Part shown: positions 23,869 to 32,983 of the stretch, piece after piece
How positions within the stretch are numbered: position 1 is the stretch's first letter
How the letters are laid out: each line of letters starts with the position of its first letter
DNA from: Streptomyces iakyrus
GTDB lineage: Bacteria > Actinomycetota > Actinomycetes > Streptomycetales > Streptomycetaceae
Direction of reading: 5' to 3'
Length of the DNA: 63,072 nt
Assembly: GCF_000717055.1 (NCBI RefSeq)
Contig: NZ_JNXI01000031.1
Span: 1 to 63,072, forward strand
The notes under the pieces: model-generated
Database searches by the model: none
What the model was told of the DNA's origin: nothing
The model's input: only the letters and a program-made list of their open reading frames with translations
Made by a program: the position numbers and the translations under genes

Positions 23869-24369
23869 CTATCCGATCTTGGCGTACACGTTGATCGACG
23901 GGCCGCTCTCGGTCATGACCTTTGCGTACGAGCCATCCGAGCCGTCGCCGCCGAGGAAGACCTTCTGGCCGTCACCAGGCTTGACCGTGATCTTGTTGTC
24001 CTGGGAGCGAATCTCCACCGTGCCGGTCTTCGCATTGACGGACAGACCGTCCTTGCCCTTCGACCAGACTACGTTGCCCTTGTCGTCGTAGAGGACCGCG
24101 TTGCCTGTCGGCAGTTTGCGCGGCCGGTACTTCGGGTGCTCGCCGCCCAACGCAACAAGAAGATCGCGCCGACCACCAAGGCCAAGAGCGAGCATGTGAG
24201 ATTCTTCAGGCGAGTTCGAGCTGAAGCCATGTGGATACACCCGCATGATCTTGGTGTGCTGTTCGTCGGCCAGGCCATCCGCGTCGATGAGCTGAATGTC
24301 GCCCTCGTCGTCGACCTTCCGGATCAGATACCGATGACCGGAGTTGCGGTGAGTGTAGTAGTCTTCCAT
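23869..24369 (-). CDS. Mu gp45-like baseplate spike protein (assembly protein V family)
   Basis: Starting at ATG 24369, the 166-aa protein shows DEGDIQLIDADGLADEQHTKIMRVYPHGFSSNSP, the gp45/V-type OB fold region. LALGLGGRRDLLVALGGEHP follows, and then a beta-helical tip (GLSVNAKTGTVEIRSQDNKITVKPGDG). Such proteins trimerise into the membrane-piercing spike. Confidence 0.87.
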   Translation of the reverse strand: MEDYYTHRNSGHRYLIRKVDDEGDIQLIDADGLADEQHTKIMRVYPHGFSSNSPEESHMLALGLGGRRDLLVALGGEHPKYRPRKLPTGNAVLYDDKGNVVWSKGKDGLSVNAKTGTVEIRSQDNKITVKPGDGQKVFLGGDGSDGSYAKVMTESGPSINVYAKIG

Positions 24370-24370
24370 G

Positions 24371-25453
24371 TCAGAGGTCCGTAGGTTGCGCGAAGTCTTT
24401 CCACGGGGATTGCGCGCCGGAGCCTGCGCCGCCTCCGCCCATGCCGGTGCCCTCGCCGTCGAACGCCTGCGGCAGAACGAGCGAGAGGGTCGCGAACGAT
24501 CCGCTCTCATCTTGCGTGAGCGAGACGCTCTTGATGAGCATCTGTTGGCTGAGCTTCAGGACGCGTGACTGAACGTAGACAAGGCCGTTTGCCTTCCAGA
24601 GTTGACCGCCGAGATCGAACCACGACTGCGACTTGATCTGCGCCGTGACGCTCTCGCCTTGCTGGCGGTTCTTGTGATGGCGGGCGCGATCCTTCGCGGT
24701 CTGCTCGTCGATGTCAGACTCTTGGTGAATGTGCTTGGGGAGATGGCGCTTGACAGACGGGTCCTTCTCCGTGGCAACGATCTGAAGCGACTTCTTGTCG
24801 GTCCCGTAGACGCGCTGCCCCTTGACCTTGTATTCGCTGTGCTGGTCGCCATCGTCGAATGCGGCGCTGCCAGCCAGGATGTTGATGCCCTCCATCAGCG
24901 GAGAGTTCGATCCGGCCGAGCCGCCCTTCGTCATCTTGATCGAGCCGTCCGGCATGCCTTGAAGAAGCATCGGCTGGCGGCGCGTCATGCGCTCTACGGC
25001 CTCGAAGACCGTTTCGTTCGGGTGCAAGCGCGCATACTCGAAGGGCTTCTGTTGGATATCGGAAGTGAACCCCACTCCCTGCTTATCCAGCTCTTGCGCG
25101 ATCTGAAGCGGCGTCTTGTTGCGCCACTCGCCTTTATCGTGCTCGGCCGCGCTCTTGACGCTGTCGCGGCCCTTGGACGTGCCCGAAATCTCGACGGTGT
25201 GGTTGTTCGCGTCGAAGCTCGGCACCATCCGGTTGATGTAGCCAGTCACTAGGAGCTGACCGTTGGCGAGCACGGTTACGGGCGTGCCCGGCATGAAATT
25301 CCACTGCTCGTCCATCGCGTCCGTGGCGTCGGTCACCGTGAAGGCGAAGGCGCGCACGGCCTGGTTGGCGGAGTAGGACACGGCTGCCCGCGTGAACGCG
25401 GAGTAGCGCGCCCCGCCCGCAATGAGCGTGACTGTCGTTTTTTCGTCGGACAT
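24371..25453 (-). CDS. Mu gp44-like baseplate hub protein (tail protein P/D family)
   Basis: The 360-aa product has hub-type motifs: PGTPVTVLANGQLLVTGYINRM, ISGTSKGRDSVKSAAEH, a PLQIAQELDKQGVGF segment and a C-terminal LLIKSVSLTQDESGSFATLSL. These match the Mu gp44/P2 gpD hub. A glycine-rich tail (GMGGGGAGSG) ends the protein. Confidence 0.88.
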   Translation of the reverse strand: MSDEKTTVTLIAGGARYSAFTRAAVSYSANQAVRAFAFTVTDATDAMDEQWNFMPGTPVTVLANGQLLVTGYINRMVPSFDANNHTVEISGTSKGRDSVKSAAEHDKGEWRNKTPLQIAQELDKQGVGFTSDIQQKPFEYARLHPNETVFEAVERMTRRQPMLLQGMPDGSIKMTKGGSAGSNSPLMEGINILAGSAAFDDGDQHSEYKVKGQRVYGTDKKSLQIVATEKDPSVKRHLPKHIHQESDIDEQTAKDRARHHKNRQQGESVTAQIKSQSWFDLGGQLWKANGLVYVQSRVLKLSQQMLIKSVSLTQDESGSFATLSLVLPQAFDGEGTGMGGGGAGSGAQSPWKDFAQPTDL

Positions 25454-25489
25454 GTACGGGCTGATCCTCTGGCGAGGACGCCCGCACGG

Positions 25490-26848
25490 TTACCGCGCGA
25501 GCGCCTCGAATGTGCCAGGCATGAAGGCTGGTGACGCGACCTCGTTACGGTCGGCCAGCTCTTCGGCTCGGTAGACATCTTCGTAGAGACGCGCCGCCCA
25601 ATAGAGCGACGGCCGGGACTGCGGGGCCGTGATCGTGATGACCGGCACGATGGTCGCCATCTTCTGCGTAATCGACCGCACGGCGTAGTCGCGAGCGGTG
25701 AGCATGATGTTGACGATCTCGTCTTCCGCGAACTGCTCGATCTGCGCGTTGAACAGCTCGACGACGGTGGCGCGTGCCTGGATGGCTTCCTTCCGCGTCA
25801 AGAACGTCTTGGCGCAGATCGCCTGCGCGAGCTTCATCAAGGCGAACGACCGGACCACACCACAGAACACGGTGCTATTGACGGCGTCGGCCGTGTCAGA
25901 CGCGCTGATCGGCGCGGCGGTCGGCGTATCTAACGCGTCGACCTGCGCCTGCAAGTCTGCCAGGCTGACCTCGTTGACGCTCCACGTCGCGAAGCTCGTC
26001 AAGGTCGGAATGACCACGTCGCTCGTCAGTGCGTTCCCGATGCCGTTGATCGTGTAGGCGATCATTGGAACGATGGCAGCCGCGCCGGTCTGGATCGTGA
26101 CGCCGCTGTCGCCGATCTTCGTAACGCCCGTATCGTTCGCTATGGCCGCGATGGTCTGCGCAGGTATCGTCTGTTGAGCGAGCACAGCACCACTATCAGT
26201 GCCGGGCTGCGCATAGGTCGCGGCGTTCTGGAAGATGCTGACACCCGCCTGGACCACGTCGGTAGCCAGCGTCGGGTTGTTCGTCGGCATGCCCTCGATA
26301 GCCGAGACCACGTCGGAGCTGTACTGCGAGATGCGATCCGTCATGTTCTCGGACACGAAGTTCAGCGTGTTGCGCGGAACGTACGTGTTGTCGAAGAACG
26401 TCGTGAACGTCGGGATCGCAGCGCTGAAGATGCTGCCGATCAGGCTCTCGAACTCGGCTGCTATAGCGCCAGGCGCGGAGAAGCTCGCGACGACGAACTG
26501 GAACTTCAGAGCGTAGTAGCCGCACTCGTCTTTCGTGCGCGAGACCGACAGGTTTTGGCACGCAACCATCGTGGCTCCCTCGGTCGGGAGCTGTAGGATC
26601 GCCGGGCCGCGCGCAGTGCAGGCGGCAACGATTGCGTCCTTCTTCGACACCCAATCGTCGCCGAACAGGTAGCCGTTGACGGTGAACTTGCGCGCCTTCT
26701 CCCCGAGGTCTTCGAAGTACGGGTTGTCGCGGTTCGGGTACTCATGGACCGGGCCGCGCCGCCCGTATTCGCCCTGGTCGGACGCCACGAAGAAACCTAC
26801 GCCCCGAAACGAGGCGGGGCGCAGGTCGTCAATGCAGAGACAGGTCAT
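25490..26848 (-). CDS. Mu gp43-like DNA-circularisation/tail protein (DNA_circ_N)
   Basis: The N-terminal motifs SFRGVGFFVASDQGEYGRRG and VHEYPNRDNPYFEDLGEKARKF, then VNGYLFGDDW, are diagnostic of the DNA_circ_N family, which sits between tape measure and hub genes. Despite the family name, the protein is a structural hub-proximal component. The rest is alanine-rich and helical. It abuts the tape-measure gene with no spacer. Confidence 0.9.
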   Translation of the reverse strand: MTCLCIDDLRPASFRGVGFFVASDQGEYGRRGPVHEYPNRDNPYFEDLGEKARKFTVNGYLFGDDWVSKKDAIVAACTARGPAILQLPTEGATMVACQNLSVSRTKDECGYYALKFQFVVASFSAPGAIAAEFESLIGSIFSAAIPTFTTFFDNTYVPRNTLNFVSENMTDRISQYSSDVVSAIEGMPTNNPTLATDVVQAGVSIFQNAATYAQPGTDSGAVLAQQTIPAQTIAAIANDTGVTKIGDSGVTIQTGAAAIVPMIAYTINGIGNALTSDVVIPTLTSFATWSVNEVSLADLQAQVDALDTPTAAPISASDTADAVNSTVFCGVVRSFALMKLAQAICAKTFLTRKEAIQARATVVELFNAQIEQFAEDEIVNIMLTARDYAVRSITQKMATIVPVITITAPQSRPSLYWAARLYEDVYRAEELADRNEVASPAFMPGTFEALAR

Positions 26849-29146
26849 TTACTTCGTCCCGGTAAGAGCGTTTGCCGCTGCGGGTTTGGTGCCGTTGTCG
26901 CCGGGGCCTTGCATGCTGGTACCGAGCGATCCGTTGAGCGACATCGTCGCTACGCTCTCGGCTCGCTTGATGAGGCCCTCGAAGTATTGCGACGGCCTTA
27001 CTTCGATCTGCATCATGTTGTGCAGCTCGGCCGCGCCGGTCACGGTGCCCTGGACGTTGACATCCTTGAAGCCATCAGACTTCGGCACGGCGTGGATCGA
27101 ATCCGTCCACCCGGCCCCATCACCGCGACCTCGGCCGCCGTACTGGTTCGGCTGGTTGCCGCCGCTGCGCAGGAAGTCCTCTGTGCCGTCCTTGCGACGC
27201 CAGAGCGCCAGGTCGTCGAGGTATTCGTTGCCGCCGTACGCGCTGGCCCCGAATCCATCGGTGATCGAGATCGGGCCTCGGTCGCCGAGGCGACTTCCGA
27301 TCCGACCCATATTCACGATGTTCGGCGACGGGTTCTTGGTCTGCGCGTCGACGTTCTTCTGGTTGTTCTCGGTCAACCATTGGAGATAGCTGTAGGCCGC
27401 CTCGCCGACGATGGGCGCGTAGGTCAGGAACTTGAACGCCTTCGACGCCTTGTCGCCCGGTGCGCCCGGTGCTCCCGGTGCGCCGGGCAAGCCCTGCACG
27501 CCGTTCTTGGCCGCTATGGCGTTGAGCGTCGATTGCGCCAACTGGAACGCCCTCACGACGCCAGCGGTCGCGCCGACGAGCGTGATGAAGCCCGCTTCCA
27601 GCGTGAGGCGCTGCTTCTTGCCCTCTTCAAGGCTATCGAGGAACTGAAGTATCTTCGAGCCGCCGTTTGCTGCGGCTGCCAGCCATCCTTCGTTCGCCTT
27701 GACGAAACTGTTGGAGGTCTGCTCGAACGATGCTTTCAGCTTGTCGACGGCGAAGGCCAGGCCTTCCATACGCTGTTTGGCGACTTCTTCGGCGCGGCCG
27801 ACTTCGACGCCGTGCTCGACGGCCTTCTTGTTCTCTTCGTACGTGTTGATGTCGCCCGTCAGCACCATGCCGCGAGCGCCCTGCTTCACGCCAAGATATT
27901 GCAGAAGACCGAGCAAGCCACTCTTCTTGATGAGCGCATCGACCAACGCGTCGCCGTTGACGCCCTCGCGCTTGTACTGCCAGTAGTCACCGGCAGCCTT
28001 CGCCAGACGTTCGCGGTCGCGAGGCTTCGTGATGTCCATCTCTTTTTCGAGCTTGTTCGTGATGAACTCGACGAACTTGCCCTTGTTGCCCGCGATGTCG
28101 CTGTCCTCGTTGGTCAGCTCATCGTTGATCGCCTTCTGCGTCGCACCCTTGATGGTCTTGCCGAACCGTTCGCGCACCAGGCCGCTCAGGCCCTCGGCGT
28201 CGAGATGGCCGTGCGTGCTGAACGAGTCGATGTCGATACCGTTCGCGATAGCCGACTGGCGGCCTTCTCGCGTCGGCGACAGAACACGCGACGCCAACTG
28301 CCGAACCATCGTACCGGACTCTTGGCCCGGCATGTTCGCGCGTTTCAACGCCATACCGATGGCGGCGACCGTGGTGTCCGAGATGCCTGCCGCGCTCGCG
28401 CCCGAGTAGGCATACTTGCCGAACTGCGTGATGTCCTCGGCAGTCATCGCGCCGGACTTAGACATGACGGCGGCGATGTCGGCATACCGCTTGGCGATGG
28501 CTTTGGCCTTCGACGGATCGCCCTCTAATTCGTGCGAGTGACCCTTCGCGAAGATCGAGCCTTCGAGGATCACCGCCGCGTCTTTGACCGACGTGCCGAG
28601 CGCCTTCGACAGGATGAGCGCTTGGTCGGTCATGATCTGCGAGGTACGCGCCGAGATTTGCCGCTGCGCGAACGCCATCTGCGCGTGAGCTACGTCAATC
28701 GGGCTTTCGCCGTAATCGAACGCGCCGCGCCGCTGTTGCGCGAGCAGGCCAGCCATCTCAGACTGGCTATACCCGTAGCCGCTGATCTTCCCGTTCTCGT
28801 CGCGCTGGACGCCGACCGCTCGCATGTAGCGATTCTCGCGTTCGAGCGGGATGTAATTCTTGACGGCGTCCGCCGCCTTGTGCAGCGCGTAGCTCGACGC
28901 GACCCCCGCAACGATGCCGCCGACCTCACGCCACGCCGCCTTGATGGAGTGGAGATGCGAAAGGTGCTGCCTCGCCTGGGAGTTCGCGTCGACTAGTCCG
29001 CGATTGTACTGGTTCAGGCCGGAAGCGTCGAGCTTCATCAGCTCTATTTGCTTCGCGGCCTGCTTCGCCTGGTTGGATAACTGCTTCAGAGGCCCCGACA
29101 TATTGTCGATCAGGCCGACCACGGCGGCGGTCTGGAAAGTCTGCAT
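26849..29146 (-). CDS. Tail tape-measure protein (Mu gp42-like)
   Basis: The 765-aa length and long helical N-terminus (GLIDNMSGPLKQLSNQAKQAAKQIELM) fit a tape measure that sets tail length and passes into the host envelope at infection. There are hydrophobic segments (around GGIVAGVASSYALH and LVGATAGVVRAFQLA). Near residues 551-565 lies a short collagen-like run (GLPGAPGAPGAPG). It follows the frameshifted chaperone pair, as expected. Confidence 0.93.
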   Translation of the reverse strand: MQTFQTAAVVGLIDNMSGPLKQLSNQAKQAAKQIELMKLDASGLNQYNRGLVDANSQARQHLSHLHSIKAAWREVGGIVAGVASSYALHKAADAVKNYIPLERENRYMRAVGVQRDENGKISGYGYSQSEMAGLLAQQRRGAFDYGESPIDVAHAQMAFAQRQISARTSQIMTDQALILSKALGTSVKDAAVILEGSIFAKGHSHELEGDPSKAKAIAKRYADIAAVMSKSGAMTAEDITQFGKYAYSGASAAGISDTTVAAIGMALKRANMPGQESGTMVRQLASRVLSPTREGRQSAIANGIDIDSFSTHGHLDAEGLSGLVRERFGKTIKGATQKAINDELTNEDSDIAGNKGKFVEFITNKLEKEMDITKPRDRERLAKAAGDYWQYKREGVNGDALVDALIKKSGLLGLLQYLGVKQGARGMVLTGDINTYEENKKAVEHGVEVGRAEEVAKQRMEGLAFAVDKLKASFEQTSNSFVKANEGWLAAAANGGSKILQFLDSLEEGKKQRLTLEAGFITLVGATAGVVRAFQLAQSTLNAIAAKNGVQGLPGAPGAPGAPGDKASKAFKFLTYAPIVGEAAYSYLQWLTENNQKNVDAQTKNPSPNIVNMGRIGSRLGDRGPISITDGFGASAYGGNEYLDDLALWRRKDGTEDFLRSGGNQPNQYGGRGRGDGAGWTDSIHAVPKSDGFKDVNVQGTVTGAAELHNMMQIEVRPSQYFEGLIKRAESVATMSLNGSLGTSMQGPGDNGTKPAAANALTGTK

Positions 29147-29152
29147 GTCGGC

Positions 29153-29583
29153 TTACCTCGTTTCAGCCATCAACTTCTCGTTCCGCTTCGTTATGTCGTA
29201 CCAATAGCGGAGTTCTGCGGGGGTCATGGTCATGATGTTCGTCGGAGTATCGACGCGCATCACGACCAGATAGTTGGCACGACCGGCTATTCCCCCAGGC
29301 CGTTCCAGACCTCGCCGACGACGTTGCAGGCGCTCTGGAAATCGGTGCCGGACAGATCACCGAGGATGAGATCGTCGACGCCGGAAAGCAGCGACAGATA
29401 CGCCATCATTTTGTCGTAGCGAATTTCCAGCTCGACGGTGCCGTCGTCTTTGCGCTGAATGACCTTGTATGGAGACTCGCGCATCGTTGCGATGTCGCGA
29501 GCGGTGAGATCACGAAGCTTCAACTCCATGACTTCGCCGTCGTGGGTCTTCAGCGGCTTGCTGAGCTTGATGTTGCGGGCCAT
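29153..29583 (-). CDS. Tail assembly chaperone GT, produced by -1 frameshift
   Basis: The 98-aa gp41-like protein (29287-29583) ends CTG GGG GAA TAG. A -1 shift on the G run (29296-29292) continues as GGA ATA GCC and stays open for 46 codons to TAA at 29153. The extension carries VVMRVDTPTNIMTMTPAELR and ends KLMAETR; the TAA lies 6 bases before the tape-measure ATG. Such G/GT pairs are conserved in long-tailed phages, in Mu-like ones through the same kind of slip. The +1 frame is also open but its sequence is arginine/serine-biased and implausible. Confidence 0.75.
29287..29583 (-). CDS. Tail assembly chaperone G (Mu gp41-like)
   Basis: The 98-aa product contains SKPLKTHDGEVMELKLRDLTARD and MMAYLSLLSGVDDLILGDLSGTDF, the core of the phage tail assembly chaperone family PF10109 (Mu gp41). 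It binds the tape measure before tube polymerisation. This is the unshifted product of the G/GT pair. Confidence 0.88.
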   Translation of the reverse strand: MARNIKLSKPLKTHDGEVMELKLRDLTARDIATMRESPYKVIQRKDDGTVELEIRYDKMMAYLSLLSGVDDLILGDLSGTDFQSACNVVGEVWNGLGE

Positions 29584-29593
29584 CGGTCAGTCC

Positions 29594-29971
29594 TCAGAAC
29601 TTGGTCTGTGTCACGTTGCCGGACGTGATGGTCAGGCCGGAGATCGCGCCGGTCTCGGTGTCGATCTTCGGTCGCCCCACAACGACGGCTTTGGTGAACA
29701 TGTAGCGGCGTCGAACCTGGGTCAGTTCGATGGTGACATCGAGCGGGCACGACATGACCGCGTCGAGGTCCATGTCGCAGCTATCCGACAGCACGATCTC
29801 CGCGCTCGCGGGCACGGGCTTCGTGGTCGTATAGATGGTGCCATCCTGATTGGATGCGACCGTGCGCTCGAAGTTGGTCGGCTCGACAGTGACCGACGAC
29901 CGCGCCGACCATTGCGCGCCGTTGGCGGTGATGCGGACGAGACCGCCCGCCGCGTAGCAGCAATCAACCAT
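29594..29971 (-). CDS. Tail tube protein (Mu gp40-like)
   Basis: The 125-aa product starts MVDCCYAAGGLVRITANGAQW and ends LTITSGNVTQTKF. It sits between sheath and chaperone genes and has the size and beta-rich pattern of Mu/P2-type tube proteins. AAGGA lies 9 bases upstream of ATG 29971. It would polymerise into the inner tube within the sheath. Confidence 0.87.
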   Translation of the reverse strand: MVDCCYAAGGLVRITANGAQWSARSSVTVEPTNFERTVASNQDGTIYTTTKPVPASAEIVLSDSCDMDLDAVMSCPLDVTIELTQVRRRYMFTKAVVVGRPKIDTETGAISGLTITSGNVTQTKF

Positions 29972-29990
29972 AGTGTGGTTCCTTTGACGC

Positions 29991-30026
29991 AAAGCGAAAC
30001 GCCGCCCCGAAGGACGGCGTTTTCGC
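29991..30026. terminator. Hairpin terminator between sheath and tube genes
   Basis: AAACGCCG (29997-30004) pairs with CGGCGTTT (30015-30022), and GCG/CGC extend the stem. The minus-strand read-out ends in a T-rich GTTTCGCTTT. Partial termination here would lower tube and downstream transcripts relative to sheath. Confidence 0.7.
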
Positions 30027-30039
30027 GGATTGCGATGAG

Positions 30040-30060
30040 TGTGAGCTTACAGACCTGACC
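30040..30060 (-). promoter_or_regulatory. 21-bp operator inside the late operon (stoperator-like)
   Basis: On the minus strand this reads GGTCAGGTCTG...CTCACA, a good match to the common element. No -35 box precedes it. It lies between the sheath stop and a terminator, where a bound repressor would block elongation. Confidence 0.55.
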
Positions 30061-30062
30061 GC

Positions 30063-31541
30063 TTAGGCAGTCGGGAACTGCGGGTACGACGTGGCGTTCA
30101 CCGCCAGGACGCGCAACTGGTTGACGTGATCCAGCGGCAGGAACGTGTCCACGCGATCCGGATTGTCGGCGTTGCGCTCGACGATGAGCAACTGCGCGAA
30201 CAGGTCCGAGTTCTCGAACACACCGTCGTCTTCGAGCAGCTTGTACGCATGGATGAACGCGTTCTTCAGGTCGTCCGCCGTGGCGAAGCCCTGAAGGTTG
30301 TTCGGGTTCTTGTCGACCAGCGCCGCACGCGGATACGTCTGCGTCATGTAGGCCATGATGTAGCGCAGGCCGTACGTGAGCTGAGCGATGGTGTTGACGT
30401 TGAGCCACGACTGGTCGGGCGAACCCCAGGCGTTGCGCTGGTAGGTGGTGATGAGCCGGTCGATCTGGACCGCACCGTCCTGCACGCGATAACCCGACGC
30501 GCCGCTGAAGTAGAAGCTCTGGCGCTGCAACGTGCTCCACTGATCGCCGATGGACTTCGGCGGGAGGATGCCGATGAGTTCGACGGTCTGAAGCGGACGC
30601 GACAGCTCGGGCGGAGCCTGGAAGTGCTGCGCGGTCTGCGCACCCACAGCGGCGGCCCACAGATAGGTCGGCTGCGGCGCATTGTAGACCGGCATGATCG
30701 ACGTGTGCCAGGAGTTGCGCGCCGACGTGAACGTCTGCACGGTGCCAGCGGTGCCGGACATCGACGTGATCTGGTGACCGTACATCTGCGACATCGGACC
30801 CCAACGCGCATCCAGCCAGGCCTCCATCTGCGTCAGCGTCGCGCCGATGCAGTAGGGCATCACGATCCAATCCCACTGCTCGTCGCCCATGTTGGCGATA
30901 GCGTTGGTGATATCGGGATCGCCGTTGCCGCCCGTGAGCTGGACAATCGTGGTCAGAACGTCAGCGGCGTTGCCGTCGCCAGCATTCAGATTGGTCTCGA
31001 TGCGAATGCCGTTGCCGAGACTGCCCTTGTTCAGAGCGGTGATGTTCACCTTCGACGCGGTGGTGCCGTCGACCGCAGCGGACACGACGATACCGGGGCA
31101 CGCGTTGATCGCCGCAGCGATTGCGGTGGCACAGTTCGCCGAGGTCATCAGCGCGTTGACCGGCACGGAGATGCGGTAACCGCCGATGTAGAGCACGATG
31201 CTGACCGAAGAAGTCGGGGCGGTCGAGACCGTCACGCTACCAGTCGCGGCGGTCGCGCCGCCCGTGGCGTCTGCCAGCGGGATCGCCCAAATCTCCTGAA
31301 GCGGAGCATTCGCGCGGGCGATCTTATACATCGCCGCCAGCATCGAGCCGGTACCGAAGAACGCGTCTTCGTTCTGGGTGACGAGCAGCGGTTCGTCGGC
31401 GACGGCGGAGCCCGCAGCGGTCTTCTGACCGATCAGCACAAGGCGCTGGATCGAAGAGTACGGAGCCTGCCCCGCGTTCACTTCGAAGCGAACGAAGGGG
31501 ACCCGGATGTTGCCGGGGATTTGGTTGAACTGGATAGGCAT
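30063..31541 (-). CDS. Contractile tail sheath protein (Mu gp39-like)
   Basis: The 492-aa protein has the Mu gpL-type N-terminus (IQFNQIPGNIRVPFVRFEV, then IQRLVLIGQK) and internal WIVMPYCIGATLTQMEAWLDARWG. It also has the conserved C-terminal ADNPDRVDTFLPLDHVNQLRV. It is the contractile sheath that defines the phage as a myovirus. Downstream hairpin and tube gene follow directly. Confidence 0.94.
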   Translation of the reverse strand: MPIQFNQIPGNIRVPFVRFEVNAGQAPYSSIQRLVLIGQKTAAGSAVADEPLLVTQNEDAFFGTGSMLAAMYKIARANAPLQEIWAIPLADATGGATAATGSVTVSTAPTSSVSIVLYIGGYRISVPVNALMTSANCATAIAAAINACPGIVVSAAVDGTTASKVNITALNKGSLGNGIRIETNLNAGDGNAADVLTTIVQLTGGNGDPDITNAIANMGDEQWDWIVMPYCIGATLTQMEAWLDARWGPMSQMYGHQITSMSGTAGTVQTFTSARNSWHTSIMPVYNAPQPTYLWAAAVGAQTAQHFQAPPELSRPLQTVELIGILPPKSIGDQWSTLQRQSFYFSGASGYRVQDGAVQIDRLITTYQRNAWGSPDQSWLNVNTIAQLTYGLRYIMAYMTQTYPRAALVDKNPNNLQGFATADDLKNAFIHAYKLLEDDGVFENSDLFAQLLIVERNADNPDRVDTFLPLDHVNQLRVLAVNATSYPQFPTA

Positions 31542-31563
31542 CTAGCCCCTCAATTAGTTCGGT

Positions 31564-31752
31564 TTAAACGGCGGGGACCGGCGTCGCGGCCGGAGCATCC
31601 GGCACGACTTCGAGATCGCCCTGCTTGATTGCACGCGCATAGAACGCGTTGCGCTCGACCAGCACGCCCTCAGCGGGCACGGGCTGGAAATCCCTTTCGG
31701 GCATCAAGATCAAACGCCCCTGAACGGGGCGCACAGTCACAGCTTGCGTCAT
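31564..31752 (-). CDS. DUF2635 small tail protein (Mu gp38-like)
   Basis: The 62-aa sequence (VTVRPVQGRLILMPERDF, VLVERNAFYARAIKQGDLEVV) has the DUF2635 pattern of short proteins encoded just before Mu-like sheath genes. The ATG overlaps the previous stop. Function not known in detail. Confidence 0.85.
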   Translation of the reverse strand: MTQAVTVRPVQGRLILMPERDFQPVPAEGVLVERNAFYARAIKQGDLEVVPDAPAATPVPAV

Positions 31753-32594
31753 GGAAGCTCCAATGTGTTGTCGACCTCGATGCGCCCATCGGGGCCATGC
31801 TTCTTGCCCTGCGCAGCCAGAAGATTCGGGTCTGCTTCGGGGCCAATGGCGTCGACCTTGATCCCGATCTGGCGGAGCAGCGGGAGGTAGACAGTCGGGT
31901 TCTTGTTGCCACCGAGCACGTTGAGCACGTTCTGCATGCTCGGCGAGCTGCACATGGCTTGCAGCATCGGCACGATCCACGGTGCCGGGAATTTCGAGAG
32001 ATCGTCACAGAACGGGATCAGCTCGGGGATTTTCTCGTTCGGCATCAGCCCGTAGGCTGTTGGCGGGCAGTCGTCCGGTATCTCGCACTTGAAGTGGATA
32101 CGGCGCGACGCGAACTTGTTGTTGGCCTCATCGCGCGTTGCGTGCGATTGGATGCTCTCGATGCGAACCACGAAGGCTCGCAGAGCATCCGAGTAGGATC
32201 GCCCCGGCAGTTGCCACAGCGCCCACTTCACCTGCGCCTCGAAGAGGTCCAACTGCGCTTCGAGTTCGGCATCGGTCATCGGCGTGTCGAAGACAACGTT
32301 CTGGACGTTGTCGATGATCTCCGTGTCGAAGCTACCGATCACGATCTCGACGCGCAGATCGACCCATCGCCGGTAGGGTCCGGAGCCGCTGCCTCGATTG
32401 ATGAGATCGCCCGTGTCGTCGTCCGTGTAGACGATGATGCCGGGCATCGGCTTGCTGTAGTCCTTGAAGACGAACGGGTCGATCCGGCTGTCGAACACAC
32501 GGTCTTCTGCCATCGTCGGCGCGACGGCGTCGCTCGGTTGCTTCTGCAAGGCGACGCACGCCAGGGCGCGCAGCATCAAGCGCGACAGGCTCAT
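31749..32594 (-). CDS. Neck or tail-terminator region protein (281 aa)
   Basis: It occupies the position of Mu gp37 (tail terminator) before the DUF2635 gene. The middle (VDLRVEIVIGSFD, DAELEAQLDLFEAQVKWALWQLPG) is compatible with a terminator-type alpha/beta domain, but the protein is longer than usual, with an extra C-terminal domain (ADPNLLAAQGKKHGPDGRIEV). Assignment rests on synteny. Confidence 0.6.
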   Translation of the reverse strand: MSLSRLMLRALACVALQKQPSDAVAPTMAEDRVFDSRIDPFVFKDYSKPMPGIIVYTDDDTGDLINRGSGSGPYRRWVDLRVEIVIGSFDTEIIDNVQNVVFDTPMTDAELEAQLDLFEAQVKWALWQLPGRSYSDALRAFVVRIESIQSHATRDEANNKFASRRIHFKCEIPDDCPPTAYGLMPNEKIPELIPFCDDLSKFPAPWIVPMLQAMCSSPSMQNVLNVLGGNKNPTVYLPLLRQIGIKVDAIGPEADPNLLAAQGKKHGPDGRIEVDNTLELP

Positions 32595-32983
32595 AGCTTT
32601 GCTCTCCCTAGTTGGACGACGTGAATCTCGACGCCGCTCAGCCCATCCGGCTTTACGTCGGTGACCTCGAACAGCTCACCATTGAGAGCGCGGAGCACTC
32701 GATCACCTTGGACGAGGCCCGGCACGTCGCAGACAAGCGCCGTAAGACACGGCGAGCGCGTGGAGACCTTCACTTCCTCCATGCCGAGGCTGACCTCTCG
32801 CGGGGTCTGCTCAAAGACCGCCATGAAGTCGTAACCCTGGCGCGAGAGGTCGATCACGCGCGGGAAGTTCACGCCGCCCGATTTGTACGGTTGCAGCGTG
32901 AACTTCTCTCCGTGCTCTTCGATGATGCCCCTGGTGCTTTCCGCTTCGTCGTCGAAGAAACTAACCGCTGGCCACGACGACAT
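32591..32983 (-). CDS. Head-tail connector-type protein (130 aa)
   Basis: ATG 32983 is the likely start; the longer frame upstream is Ser/Arg-rich shadow. The sequence (NFPRVIDLSRQGYDFMAVFEQ, VQGDRVLRALNGELFEVTDVKPDG) is beta-rich, as in head-closure or stopper proteins, and the gene lies between head and tail genes. It overlaps its neighbours on both sides. No firm family. Confidence 0.6.
   Translation of the reverse strand: MSSWPAVSFFDDEAESTRGIIEEHGEKFTLQPYKSGGVNFPRVIDLSRQGYDFMAVFEQTPREVSLGMEEVKVSTRSPCLTALVCDVPGLVQGDRVLRALNGELFEVTDVKPDGLSGVEIHVVQLGRAKL

Noticed and set aside
25740..28528. Long open frames on the plus strand opposite the tape measure and hub genes
   Set aside because: They mirror high-GC coding strands, have Arg/Val/Asp-biased composition, no ribosome-binding sites, and oppose confidently identified structural genes.
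29163..29360. The +1 frame after the tail chaperone as the frameshift product
   Set aside because: The -1 frame gives a protein-like extension that stops next to the tape measure; the +1 frame is a Ser/Arg shadow.
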